Below, piece by piece: positions 1 to 8,233 of a stretch of 64,000 nucleotides of DNA (its first letter is position 1; every line of letters begins with the position of its first letter). The notes under the pieces are model-generated. The model made no database searches and was not told the DNA's origin. It worked only from the letters and a program-made list of their open reading frames with translations. Location of the stretch: the NCBI RefSeq assembly GCF_000518245.1, contig NZ_KI912406.1, forward strand, positions 122,681-186,680, read 5' to 3'. Source of the DNA: Brachyspira alvinipulli ATCC 51933. GTDB taxonomy: Bacteria > Spirochaetota > Brachyspiria > Brachyspirales > Brachyspiraceae. The translations under genes and the position numbers were made by a program.

Positions 1-96
1 ACTATTGCGGCAATTGTTATGGGGCGTGCTATTAATAATGCTGTAAAAGCTGCTGAGTCTTTACATGGTTTTAAATCTTATAGTGATATAAAATAA
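1..96 (+). CDS. C-terminal fragment of an unidentified protein (runs in from the left edge)
   Basis: The first 31 codons of the window are open in frame 1 and end in TAA at 94-96. The residues are a helical, alanine-rich tail containing GRAINNAVKAAESLHGF. The start lies outside the window. I do not recognise the family with confidence. The short gap to the convergent methyltransferase (97-152) shows no clear terminator. Confidence 0.6.
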   Translation, partial: TIAAIVMGRAINNAVKAAESLHGFKSYSDIK

Positions 97-152
97 TAAT
101 AGTTAAATAAAATAGCATTTTTATATTTTTATGATTGAATTATTTAATAATG

Positions 153-1085
153 TTACAAATCTAATTCTAGCTGATAACATTCATCTAATAATCTTTTATT
201 GGCTATATTTACATTATTCTCATCAATATCTATACCTATATAATATCTGTTTATATTTTTAGCGGCTACGCAAGTTGTACCTGAACCAACAAATGGATCT
301 AAAATAACAGCATTTTCTTTTGTTACCAATGATATTAATAATTCCATTAATTTTATAGGTTTTTGATTAACATGCATACCAGAATCATATTTTGTTACAT
401 CTACTTTTATTATATTATCATAAAAATTATTATCTTTATGATTTATACAATACTTTTTTATTGCTTCTTCATTCCAAGCACCAACGTCATTATTTATTAC
501 ATTATCCGCTATTGTAGAGCCTATTTTATATGGTTTTTGAAACCATAATATAGGTTCAAATATAGGTCTTAAATTAGCAACTCTCCAGCCTTTCCATTTT
601 TCATAATTTTTAATATCATTTCTTCTTTCATATATAGATGATAGTCTTTGAGCTTTAGCAGCAGCAGCATTTTTTTCCCAAGCAAGCATATCTTTAAATG
701 TAAAACCTGCATCTTCAAGTGCCACTATACATCTATGAGCATATCTTCTGCCGGCAAAAACGAAACAGCTTGCTCCAGGTTTTAAAACTCTAAGCCAATC
801 TGAAGCCCAAGAAGAACACCATTCTTGGTATTCTAAAGGTATTTTTTTATCTGCTTCGCTCCAGCCATTTAAAGGTTTTCCTCTTCTTTTAAATAAACTT
901 CCTATTTCTAATTGGGCATTTGAAGCTCCTCCTAAAGCTGAGTTTGAATTATTATGTAATACATCCCAATCTTCGTAAGATATTCCATAAGGTATATCTG
1001 ATATAATAGCATGTATAGTTTCGCTATCAATAGTTTTCATTATATCTATTGAATCACCGCATATTATTTTATCTATAATATTCAT
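153..1085 (-). CDS. HindIII-type adenine-N6 DNA methyltransferase
   Basis: A 310-aa beta-class N6-adenine methyltransferase. The catalytic motif IV is SDIPYG (residues 29-34) near the N-terminus, and the AdoMet-binding motif I is DPFVGSGTT (263-271) near the C-terminus, the order expected of that class. The blocks YEDWDVLHNNSNSALGG and FKRRGKPLNGW, and the tail QKPIKLMELLISL, match what I recall of M.HindIII closely, so methylation of AAGCTT is inferred. It lies downstream of its endonuclease and starts inside that gene's stop (4-bp ATGA overlap), so the two are translationally coupled. AAGCTT sites are present in this window (for example 19241, 25373, 43183 and 60370), as expected if the chromosome is protected. 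The family is clear; the exact specificity is inferred. Confidence 0.93.
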   Translation of the reverse strand: MNIIDKIICGDSIDIMKTIDSETIHAIISDIPYGISYEDWDVLHNNSNSALGGASNAQLEIGSLFKRRGKPLNGWSEADKKIPLEYQEWCSSWASDWLRVLKPGASCFVFAGRRYAHRCIVALEDAGFTFKDMLAWEKNAAAAKAQRLSSIYERRNDIKNYEKWKGWRVANLRPIFEPILWFQKPYKIGSTIADNVINNDVGAWNEEAIKKYCINHKDNNFYDNIIKVDVTKYDSGMHVNQKPIKLMELLISLVTKENAVILDPFVGSGTTCVAAKNINRYYIGIDIDENNVNIANKRLLDECYQLELDL

Positions 1086-1948
1086 AATTGAACCTTTTTT
1101 ATAAAATCATCTATATGTTTAATTCTATCTTCTAATTTTTGCGATTTGAGCAATTCAGATATTGCTTGTTCTTTAGTATAACTTTTTATTATGTTTATTT
1201 CATTTTTTAAATATATTTTTTCTTTTATTGATCTGTTTTTTATTATATCAATTTGATTAATCAATGTATCATTGAATTTGTTATTATTAATATTTATAGT
1301 GTGGCAAAATGCTTCATTAAAATTATAGAAAAAATTATTTTCACTGTCTTTCAATGAAATTTTTTCAGAATATAAAGTTCCAAAATTCCACACATTTTCA
1401 AAATTTATATATTTATTTTCTTTAATATTGTTTTCTATCAAAAATATTAAATGTTCCCAACTTAGTAAACATACATTTTTTTCTAATGATTGTTTATAAA
1501 TTTGGCTTTTTTTTCTAGGATATTGGAAATATGGATAACATAAAATAGAATAATCTTCATCTTTTTTCCATTTTGAAAGAGCATCAATTTTAAAATCTTT
1601 TTGATTTTTAGCAGTCCTGCTCATTCTAAAAGATTTAGCATCAGCTACTAAGGAATATTTATGTATTTTAGATTCCGCATATACATCTGCAGAATTCCCT
1701 CTTGTTTTTAAAACATCTGAATCAAGCCCTATTTCTCTAAAAGCTCTAGCTAAAATTATATCAGATAATTTTGAAAAAGCTTTTTCTTCTGTAGTATCAT
1801 GCCCTATTGATTCAGGTATTATTCCCACATTGTATATTATATCTAAAAAATTATTTGTATTTGCAACTATTTTTTCTAATTTTTCTGATATTTCATCAAA
1901 TGTTAATTTTTTAGATTTATGTATTTCCTCAACTAATTTATTAAACAT
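1082..1948 (-). CDS. HindIII-family type II restriction endonuclease
   Basis: A 288-aa protein with the HindIII catalytic core: LVADAKSFRMSRTAKNQKDF, with Asp103 and Lys105 as the D-X-K pair, followed by a WKKDEDY and FQYP block and KQSLEKNV. These agree with R.HindIII as I remember it, so cleavage at AAGCTT is the inferred activity. The length is close to the roughly 300 aa of HindIII. The ATG at 1948 has a GAGGA ribosome site 5 nt upstream and a strong promoter at 1974-2001. It precedes and overlaps the methyltransferase. I see no truncation or frameshift, so the pair looks functional. Whether expression is timed by a controller protein is not visible, as no C-protein gene is adjacent. Confidence 0.92.
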   Translation of the reverse strand: MFNKLVEEIHKSKKLTFDEISEKLEKIVANTNNFLDIIYNVGIIPESIGHDTTEEKAFSKLSDIILARAFREIGLDSDVLKTRGNSADVYAESKIHKYSLVADAKSFRMSRTAKNQKDFKIDALSKWKKDEDYSILCYPYFQYPRKKSQIYKQSLEKNVCLLSWEHLIFLIENNIKENKYINFENVWNFGTLYSEKISLKDSENNFFYNFNEAFCHTININNNKFNDTLINQIDIIKNRSIKEKIYLKNEINIIKSYTKEQAISELLKSQKLEDRIKHIDDFIKKVQL

Positions 1949-1973
1949 TTATTCCTCATTATATTATTTTTAT

Positions 1974-2001
1974 AATATATATTTATTAGTATTTTTGTCA
2001 A
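1974..2001 (-). promoter_or_regulatory. sigma-70-type promoter of the HindIII-like operon
   Basis: Read on the minus strand: TTGACA (2001-1996), a 16-nt spacer, then TATATT (1979-1974), about 25 nt before the endonuclease start. The -35 is a perfect consensus. Confidence 0.65.
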
Positions 2002-2027
2002 TATGATAGATTAATTACAATAAAAAC

Positions 2028-2056
2028 TTGTAAAATTCCTGCTTATAGTATAGAAT
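2028..2056 (+). promoter_or_regulatory. candidate ileS promoter
   Basis: TTGTAA (2028-2033), a 17-nt spacer and TAGAAT (2051-2056), about 60 nt before the ileS ATG. No T-box or other leader structure is evident. The match is moderate and the region is AT-rich, so other placements are possible. Confidence 0.4.
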
Positions 2057-2117
2057 TGAATATCTTTATAAATTCAAAAATTATTAAAGAAAATAAAAAA
2101 AATGGAGCAAAAATAAG

Positions 2118-4889
2118 ATGGATTATAGTTCTACTATCAATTTGCCTAAAACCGCTTTTCCTATGAAAGCAGGTTTAAAGGAAAAAGAGCCCAAAATAAT
2201 AAATAAATGGGACGAAGAAAAACTTTATCAACAACTTAGAGAATTAAGAAAAGGTGCTCCTAAATGTATTTTACATGATGGACCGCCTTATGCGAATGGA
2301 GACATTCATATTGGAACATCATTGAATAAAATTATTAAAGATATTATTGTTAGATATAAATCTGCTAAAGGTTTCGATTCTCCTTATGTTCCTGGTTGGG
2401 ATTGTCATGGTATGCCTATAGAATTAAAAGTGCAGGAGAGTTTAGGAGATAAATATAAAGAAACTTCTAAATTTATAATGAGAAAAAAATGCCGTGCTTA
2501 TGCTCAGAAATATATTGATATTCAAAGAAAAGAGTTTAAAAGACTCGGTGTAATGGGAGATTGGGAAAATCCTTATCTTACTATGTCGCCTGAATATGAA
2601 TCTGAAATAGTTGAAGTATTTGCACAGTTAGTAGAGAAGGGATACATATATAAAGGTTTAAGAACTATTCATTGGTGTATGGATTGTGAAACTGCATTGG
2701 CTGCTGCTGAAATAGAATATGATGATAATCATACTTCTACAAGCGTTTATGTAAGATTCCCAGTATTAAATAAAATCAATGATAAATTAGATGGTAATGT
2801 TGATGTTATGATATGGACTACTACTCCTTGGACATTGCCTTCAAATATGGCTTGTGCTTTCAATAGAGACTTAGAATATGTTGCTGTTGAAATAGACGGA
2901 AGATATGCAATAATGACAACTTCTTTAGTTGATACAGTTTTATCTAAAAAAGACATGAAAGCAGAAGGCAGAGATATGATTCCTGTATCTATGGAAGAGA
3001 TTGAAAAACTTGAAATAGCTCATCCATTTATAAAAGACAGAAAATCTGCTGTTGTATTTGCTGATTATGTTGAAGCTACTGCTGGTACTGGTATAGTTCA
3101 TACTGCACCTGGTCATGGTATGGAAGACTATCAAACTGGTATGAATTACGGACTTGAAATATATTGTCCGGTTGATAAAGCTGGAAGATATACAAGCGAT
3201 TTCCCAGAAATGCAGGGAATGAAAGTAAGAGATGCAAATCCTAAAGTAGTAGAGATACTTGAAAATAACGGTTCATTATACTATAAAGAAAAAGTTACTC
3301 ACAGTTATCCTATTTGCTGGAGATGTAAAAATCCATTGATATTCAGAGCTACTTCTCAGTGGTTTATGAATATGACACATGATAATATAGATAAAAGAAC
3401 AGTTAAAGCTTTAGATAATATTAAATGGTATCCAACTTGGGGACATGATAGAATGCAGAAAATGCTTGAAAATCGTCCTGACTGGTGTTTATCAAGACAG
3501 CGTTCTTGGGGAGTTCCTATACCTGCATTCTATTGTAAGAACTGCGGAAAAACTTTATTAACTGCTGAATCTACAAGACATTTTGCTGAAATAGTAAAAA
3601 CTAAAGGAATGGATGTTTGGTTTGAATTAGAGGCTAAAGATTTACTTCCTGAAGGCACTAAATGTGAATGCGGAAGCTGTGATTTTGATAAAGAGCAAGA
3701 TATTTTGGACGTTTGGTTTGATTCTGGTGTATCATCTTTTGCTGCACAGAAAACTAATAAAGATTTAGACGGAGTTTTCCCTGTTGATATATATTTAGAG
3801 GGAGGCGACCAATACAGAGGTTGGTTCCAAGCTGCAATTTGGCCTTTTATGGCTATAAGAGGAATACCTCCATACAAAGAGCTTGTAACTCATGGTTGGA
3901 CTTTAGACGAACAAGGCAGAGCTATGCATAAGAGTGCAGGCAATGTTGTTTCACCTTTAGAAGTTATTGACAAATATGGTGCTGATATATTAAGACTTTG
4001 GTGTATAAGTGAAGACTTCACTCACAATGCACGTGTTGGTGATAACATGATGAAGGCTATTGCTGACAATTACAGAAAAATAAGAAACACTTTCAGATAT
4101 TTATTAGGAAATATTTCTGATTTTGATTTCACTAAAGAAAAGATTGAAGTTAAAGATTTACTTCCTGTAGACAGATATGCTTTATCAAGACTTCATAGTT
4201 TTATAAAAGTTGCTGAGAAGGCTTGCGATGGTTATGAGTTCCATTTATTCTATCAAAGACTTATAAATTACTGTGTTGTTGAGCTTTCTGCTACTTACTT
4301 TGACATTATCAAAGACAGATTATACTGTGATAGAAAAGATTCTGTTTCAAGAAGAAGTGCTCAGACTGTACTTGTTGAAATATTAGATGTGTTAGTAAAA
4401 ATAATAGCTCCAGTACTTCCTTTCACAACTGATGAGGTTTGGGGATACTACAAAGGAGAAAATGCTTCTTCTGTACATTTAGAGTTATATCCTAAAGCTG
4501 ATGACAATTTAATTGATTTAGAGTTAGAAAAAGAATGGGCTTCAATTCTTAAAGTACGCGATGATGTATTATTATCACTTGAAAGAGCTAGAGATAATAG
4601 CACAATAGGTAAATCTTTAGAGGCTTATGTAACAATATCCACTAAAGAACCAGCAACTAAAGAATTACTTACTAAATATGAAAAATATTTAAACGAGATA
4701 TTCATCGTAAGTAAAGTAACACTTTCTGACAGCAAGGACGATACATTTATAGAGGGCGGCGTTTCTTTCGTTAAGACAGAGAAAGCTAGTCATGAAAAAT
4801 GCGTACGCTGTTGGGGACATTATGACAGTGTAGGAACAGACAGCGAGCATAAAGAGTTATGTACTAGATGTGCTGAGGCAGTGAGATAA
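2118..4889 (+). CDS. ileS: isoleucyl-tRNA synthetase
   Basis: A 923-aa class I aminoacyl-tRNA synthetase that charges tRNA-Ile in the cytoplasm. The N-terminal signature is PPYANGDIHIGTSLN (residues 56-70; HIGT in place of HIGH). The editing (CP1) domain includes TTTPWTLPSN. WFDSGVSS and the KMSKS-equivalent GRAMHKSAGNVV follow, and a C-terminal zinc site is formed by CVRCWGH and CTRC. The length is normal for bacterial IleS. The AMHKS variant of the KMSKS loop occurs in some bacterial IleS lineages. Start: ATG 2118 with GGAG about 10 nt upstream. It is monocistronic and ends in a hairpin terminator at 4910. The two flanking restriction systems look like insertions around this core gene. Confidence 0.98.
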   Translation: MDYSSTINLPKTAFPMKAGLKEKEPKIINKWDEEKLYQQLRELRKGAPKCILHDGPPYANGDIHIGTSLNKIIKDIIVRYKSAKGFDSPYVPGWDCHGMPIELKVQESLGDKYKETSKFIMRKKCRAYAQKYIDIQRKEFKRLGVMGDWENPYLTMSPEYESEIVEVFAQLVEKGYIYKGLRTIHWCMDCETALAAAEIEYDDNHTSTSVYVRFPVLNKINDKLDGNVDVMIWTTTPWTLPSNMACAFNRDLEYVAVEIDGRYAIMTTSLVDTVLSKKDMKAEGRDMIPVSMEEIEKLEIAHPFIKDRKSAVVFADYVEATAGTGIVHTAPGHGMEDYQTGMNYGLEIYCPVDKAGRYTSDFPEMQGMKVRDANPKVVEILENNGSLYYKEKVTHSYPICWRCKNPLIFRATSQWFMNMTHDNIDKRTVKALDNIKWYPTWGHDRMQKMLENRPDWCLSRQRSWGVPIPAFYCKNCGKTLLTAESTRHFAEIVKTKGMDVWFELEAKDLLPEGTKCECGSCDFDKEQDILDVWFDSGVSSFAAQKTNKDLDGVFPVDIYLEGGDQYRGWFQAAIWPFMAIRGIPPYKELVTHGWTLDEQGRAMHKSAGNVVSPLEVIDKYGADILRLWCISEDFTHNARVGDNMMKAIADNYRKIRNTFRYLLGNISDFDFTKEKIEVKDLLPVDRYALSRLHSFIKVAEKACDGYEFHLFYQRLINYCVVELSATYFDIIKDRLYCDRKDSVSRRSAQTVLVEILDVLVKIIAPVLPFTTDEVWGYYKGENASSVHLELYPKADDNLIDLELEKEWASILKVRDDVLLSLERARDNSTIGKSLEAYVTISTKEPATKELLTKYEKYLNEIFIVSKVTLSDSKDDTFIEGGVSFVKTEKASHEKCVRCWGHYDSVGTDSEHKELCTRCAEAVR

Positions 4890-4909
4890 AAAATAATTAA
4901 TATTTAGAT

Positions 4910-4946
4910 ATTAAAAGGGTAGCTGGTGTTTGCTGGCTATCCTTTC
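4910..4946 (+). terminator. intrinsic terminator after ileS
   Basis: AAAGGGTAGC pairs with GGCTATCCTTT (one G-T wobble) across a short loop, followed by a T-rich run. A near-copy occurs after the next gene at 5692-5732. Confidence 0.7.
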
Positions 4947-5047
4947 TTATTTTTATATGATATTTTTATAAAAAGTTGTAAATATGAATTATATATTGTT
5001 TATATTTATTTTTGTTAATGATATTTTTACTAAAAAAGGAATATTTT

Positions 5048-5638
5048 ATGTTAATATATAGTTTTGATATTAAAAATTTTAAAATGCATTATTTAGAAAA
5101 AATTACTCTTCAAAATTATAGAGGAGATATTATTGAATGTTTAAGATTAGTAATTGTGTTAAAAACACATGAAACAATAGTGTATGATATATGTAATATT
5201 AATGATATTGATGTTGTATTTAGTGATTTGAATAATTTATTTAATGATATTAATAATAGTAATATTGTAAACTTAGAGGATAAAGGAAATGAATTAATTA
5301 TAAATAATTTAAATTTTTATAGTTTTTATAATTTAAAAATAGCCTTAGAATCGGATATTAGTAAAATTGTGTTAAAACATACATGTAATAAATATTTGGA
5401 TATATATTTAGATTTTGCAGAAAATTTTAAAAAGATAATGATTAACGTTGAATTTATAAATGCTGATATGAGTAAAGATGTATTATTTAGATATTCTTAT
5501 CTAGTAAATGAAGAATTGGAATTTATATCATATAATAATATTCCTCCAAATCCATCTCAAAATTTTGTGAAAGTCTTAGATACTTTAAAATCTGAATATC
5601 ATTTATTAAAATCATTATTAAGAAGTTATTTAAAATAA
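5048..5638 (+). CDS. hypothetical protein, unrecognised family
   Basis: Read from ATG 5048 this encodes 196 aa. An in-frame upstream ATG at 5012 would add 12 residues, but only 5048 has a ribosome site (AAAAAAGGA, 7 nt upstream), so I prefer it. The protein is acidic and rich in Asn, Ile and Asp, without signal peptide, membrane segment or recognisable catalytic motif. It is predicted to be cytosolic. It sits alone between ileS and a convergent restriction operon. Its 3' flank repeats the terminator found upstream of it after ileS, which suggests the gene arrived by a duplication or insertion event at the ileS 3' end. No function is proposed. Confidence 0.65.
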   Translation: MLIYSFDIKNFKMHYLEKITLQNYRGDIIECLRLVIVLKTHETIVYDICNINDIDVVFSDLNNLFNDINNSNIVNLEDKGNELIINNLNFYSFYNLKIALESDISKIVLKHTCNKYLDIYLDFAENFKKIMINVEFINADMSKDVLFRYSYLVNEELEFISYNNIPPNPSQNFVKVLDTLKSEYHLLKSLLRSYLK

Positions 5639-5691
5639 ATATAATAATATAGAAATAATGAATAATTTATAATATTTTTACGTTTAGAATA

Positions 5692-5732
5692 ATAAAAGTG
5701 TAGCTAGTTTTTGCTGGCTATCCTTTTTTATT
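5692..5732 (+). terminator. intrinsic terminator, near-duplicate of the ileS terminator
   Basis: AAAAGTGTAGCTAG pairs imperfectly with CTGGCTATCCTTTT, followed by T-rich sequence. The hairpin and the T-rich tail match 4910-4960 over roughly 45 nt with few differences. Confidence 0.65.
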
Positions 5733-5796
5733 TTTATACAATATTTTGTTAATTAATTTTTTATATAAAATTTATGTTTTTCATTTAAAAATTTAA

Positions 5797-6558
5797 TTAT
5801 ATTTCATTATTATATATACTTAATAGAAATTTTAGATTTTTACTTAATTCTTCACTTTTAGATATTTTATCATTGAAATAAATAACTTTAATTCTTTTCT
5901 CATTGTTTAATGTTTTAAAATTTGGTGTCTTATGGAAATTAAATCTTGTTTTGCCTGGATTTTTACCTGCTTTTAATACATCTTCTTTATAAATACTGGA
6001 TAGTTGTCCATTTGGCATACACAATAAATTTATACTTAATATTTCTAGATTTTTATCTTCATAAAGTATTGTTATAAAATATGTAAGACATGGTTTCAAA
6101 TGTTTATCTATTGTATAATAATGTGGTAAATGAGGGGTGTACTCTCTTTTTTCTGTTTTATTGACTATCATATGATAATCATAACTATTCTGGTTTTCTC
6201 CTACGAATATTGATGTATTATAATCTCCTATATTTCTCGTTTGAACAGTTTTTAAATCTATATGTATAAAAGCATCTTCAACTTCAAAGAATAAATCAGC
6301 TCCCACAGGACATGAATTTGGCTGTCCTATACCTTTACCATTTAGCAAAGCATATACTATTCTTTCAGCTCCTACATCAAAATCGCTAGAACCTCCTGAA
6401 TTCCAAAAGTTAATCCAATCATTTTTTATTTTTTCTTTGGTTTGAAATCCTCTTAACATTTCATCTTCAACAAATTTTAAAAAATGGTAAAATTTATTTA
6501 AATATTTGCATTCTAAAGTTTCTAATTCTTTATCTGTTAATTCTTTATCTAATAGCAT
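5797..6558 (-). CDS. type II restriction endonuclease, PD-(D/E)XK type
   Basis: A 253-aa protein encoded directly downstream of a cytosine methyltransferase (12-bp gap, same strand). A PD-(D/E)XK-like core is visible: PVGADLFFEVEDAFIHIDLK, giving Asp88 or Glu92/94, Asp101 and Lys103. The preceding block ERIVYALLNGKGIGQPNSC looks like a conserved family signature. It may belong to the NgoBV/NlaIV group (GGNNCC), but I hold that loosely. ATG 6558 has an AAAGGA ribosome site. It is the cognate nuclease of the 6571-7815 methyltransferase by position. The specificity is not established from sequence. Confidence 0.8.
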   Translation of the reverse strand: MLLDKELTDKELETLECKYLNKFYHFLKFVEDEMLRGFQTKEKIKNDWINFWNSGGSSDFDVGAERIVYALLNGKGIGQPNSCPVGADLFFEVEDAFIHIDLKTVQTRNIGDYNTSIFVGENQNSYDYHMIVNKTEKREYTPHLPHYYTIDKHLKPCLTYFITILYEDKNLEILSINLLCMPNGQLSSIYKEDVLKAGKNPGKTRFNFHKTPNFKTLNNEKRIKVIYFNDKISKSEELSKNLKFLLSIYNNEI

Positions 6559-6570
6559 TATTTTATTCCT

Positions 6571-7815
6571 TTATTTCATATTTAACATCTTTATTATACA
6601 TTGAGCTATAATATTAGCAAATTTTACTGGCACAGCATTTCCTATTTGTCTATACATACTGTTGATACTTCCATAAAATATAAAATTATCTGGAAATGTT
6701 TGAATTAAAGCACATTCTCTTACAGATAATCTTCTCTCTTTATTAATATGAATTTCTGGACTTGTTGCAGTAATTGTATCACTTGGTCTATCCCAATTTG
6801 TTATTCTAAGAGATTGTTCAAAAACAATTTGTTTTTCTTCTAACTCTGTTACTGCTTTATCAAATTTATCATCAAATTGTAATATTTCTTTTAATCTCCA
6901 CCAGTCTGATGGTTTAGGAATACTTCCTGAATTATTATCTTTTCTAAACCAATGTCCTGCTGTGTGTCTGTATCCAAAAATTTCATCTATTTTTTTTGTT
7001 GAAAGTCCTGCCTTTTTTCTCCAATATTTTAAATAATCACATATCTCTTCTTGATTTACTTTATGTTTTCTTCCCCAAAATTTATCATGTACATTTGTAG
7101 ATGCTATATGATTATATATAATTCTATTATTAACTACAATTGGATTATAATTTATTTCTACATTTGAAAGAAATCCACAAACATCTTTTGTTGTTATAAG
7201 ATTATAATTATTATGAGTTTCTTTTGGAAATATATTATGAACTCCAATTTTATTTGCTATTATAATAACTCTTTCCCTAAATTGAGGAATACCAAAATAG
7301 GCAGTATTACAAATTTTATAATCTACTTCATAACCCAAATTTTCTAAGTCATTTTTTATTTGTTTAAATATTATTCCTTTTCCTAAGGATAAAATACCTT
7401 TAACATTTTCAGCAACAACAATTTTTGGATTGGATATAGCAATTATTTTTATCATTTCTTTATACAAATGATTTCGTTTATCATTAACATGCCTATTTTT
7501 ATTTGCTATTGAAAATCCTTGACAAGGAAATCCTCCTATTAAAACATCTACATTTTTTGGAATTTCATCATCTTTAATTTGACTTATATCTCTACAAATA
7601 ATGTTATCATCTATATTTTTAGAATAAGTTATACAGGCATCTTCATCAAAATCATTTGCAAAAACTATATTAAATCCAGCTTGTTTGAAACCTAAATCCA
7701 TACCGCCTGCACCAGAAAATAAACTTAATACAGAATAATTTTCTTGATTAAGAGTAGTAGTTTGATTTGTATTATAATCTGAATATGTTTTTTTATTTTC
7801 TAAGTTTTTAATCAT
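6571..7815 (-). CDS. DNA cytosine-5 methyltransferase (type II)
   Basis: A 414-aa C5-cytosine methyltransferase with the ordered motifs of the family: motif I LSLFSGAGGMDLGF (30-43), motif IV GGFPCQGFS with catalytic Cys98, motif VI AENVKG, motif VIII FRERV and, at the C-terminus, RQIGNAVP. The variable region (about 210-330) contains GHWFRKDNNSG and PSDWWRLKEIL and should carry the target-recognition domain. The ATG at 7815 has no obvious Shine-Dalgarno, but a strong promoter lies 30-60 nt upstream. It is transcribed with the downstream endonuclease. The modified base is therefore m5C, relevant to the McrBC genes at 33.7 kb. The target sequence is unknown. Confidence 0.93.
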   Translation of the reverse strand: MIKNLENKKTYSDYNTNQTTTLNQENYSVLSLFSGAGGMDLGFKQAGFNIVFANDFDEDACITYSKNIDDNIICRDISQIKDDEIPKNVDVLIGGFPCQGFSIANKNRHVNDKRNHLYKEMIKIIAISNPKIVVAENVKGILSLGKGIIFKQIKNDLENLGYEVDYKICNTAYFGIPQFRERVIIIANKIGVHNIFPKETHNNYNLITTKDVCGFLSNVEINYNPIVVNNRIIYNHIASTNVHDKFWGRKHKVNQEEICDYLKYWRKKAGLSTKKIDEIFGYRHTAGHWFRKDNNSGSIPKPSDWWRLKEILQFDDKFDKAVTELEEKQIVFEQSLRITNWDRPSDTITATSPEIHINKERRLSVRECALIQTFPDNFIFYGSINSMYRQIGNAVPVKFANIIAQCIIKMLNMK

Positions 7816-7843
7816 TTTTTATTTATCTATTTTTTATTTTTTT

Positions 7844-7872
7844 ATGATACCATAAAATACATGGTGTGTCAA
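7844..7872 (-). promoter_or_regulatory. promoter of the cytosine methyltransferase/endonuclease operon
   Basis: Minus strand: TTGACA (7872-7867), 17-nt spacer, TATCAT (7849-7844). An imperfect palindrome, CCATGTATTTTATGG, lies in the spacer between -35 and -10 and could be an operator; that part is speculative. Confidence 0.6.
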
Positions 7873-8046
7873 TTATCGTAATTTTTGTAAATTTTTATAG
7901 TATTTTAATTTATTAATTTGAATAATAAAATTAAATTTAAATAATAGATTTTAGTAATATTCTGATTTAAAAATGACTTATGAGAATAATGGCTAGAGTT
8001 TTTATGGTAATATTTTTTATTTAGTTCCAAAATGTGTGGTTTGGAT

Positions 8047-8232
8047 GGGTTATATTGTAAATTTTCAAAAAAATTATTTCTGGGGTAGTTTCTGTTTGTG
8101 GGTTAGTTTTTATATTTCTGGGTTGGCTTTTTAGTTAGTTTTTTGTTTGATGTTGGGTAATGAGCCGCACGTATAGTTGGCGTTTGATAAGGTAAGGCGA
8201 TACCGTGCGGGAAGCCCCTACGGCTAGTAGTG
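8047..8232 (+). repeat. hairpin-bearing repeat element, copy A (long form)
   Basis: First of five related elements. The hairpin part has arms CCGCAC (8165-8170) and GTGCGG (8205-8210) separated by exactly 34 nt, then the tail GAAGCCCCTACGGCTAGTAG. About 110 bp upstream of the hairpin (8047-8154, with runs such as TTTGTGGGTTAGTTTTTATAT) is also shared with copy C at 12443-12547. The element ends where coding similarity of the truncated type IIG gene begins. The stretch 7873-8046 contains no gene that I can see. Confidence 0.75.
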
Positions 8233-8233
8233 C

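Noticed and set aside
1950-2117. T-box or other riboswitch before ileS
   Set aside because: The leader after the likely promoter is only about 60 nt, with no specifier-loop or antiterminator structure.
5012-5047. Upstream ATG for the hypothetical gene after ileS
   Set aside because: The in-frame ATG at 5048 has a clear ribosome site; the upstream one does not.
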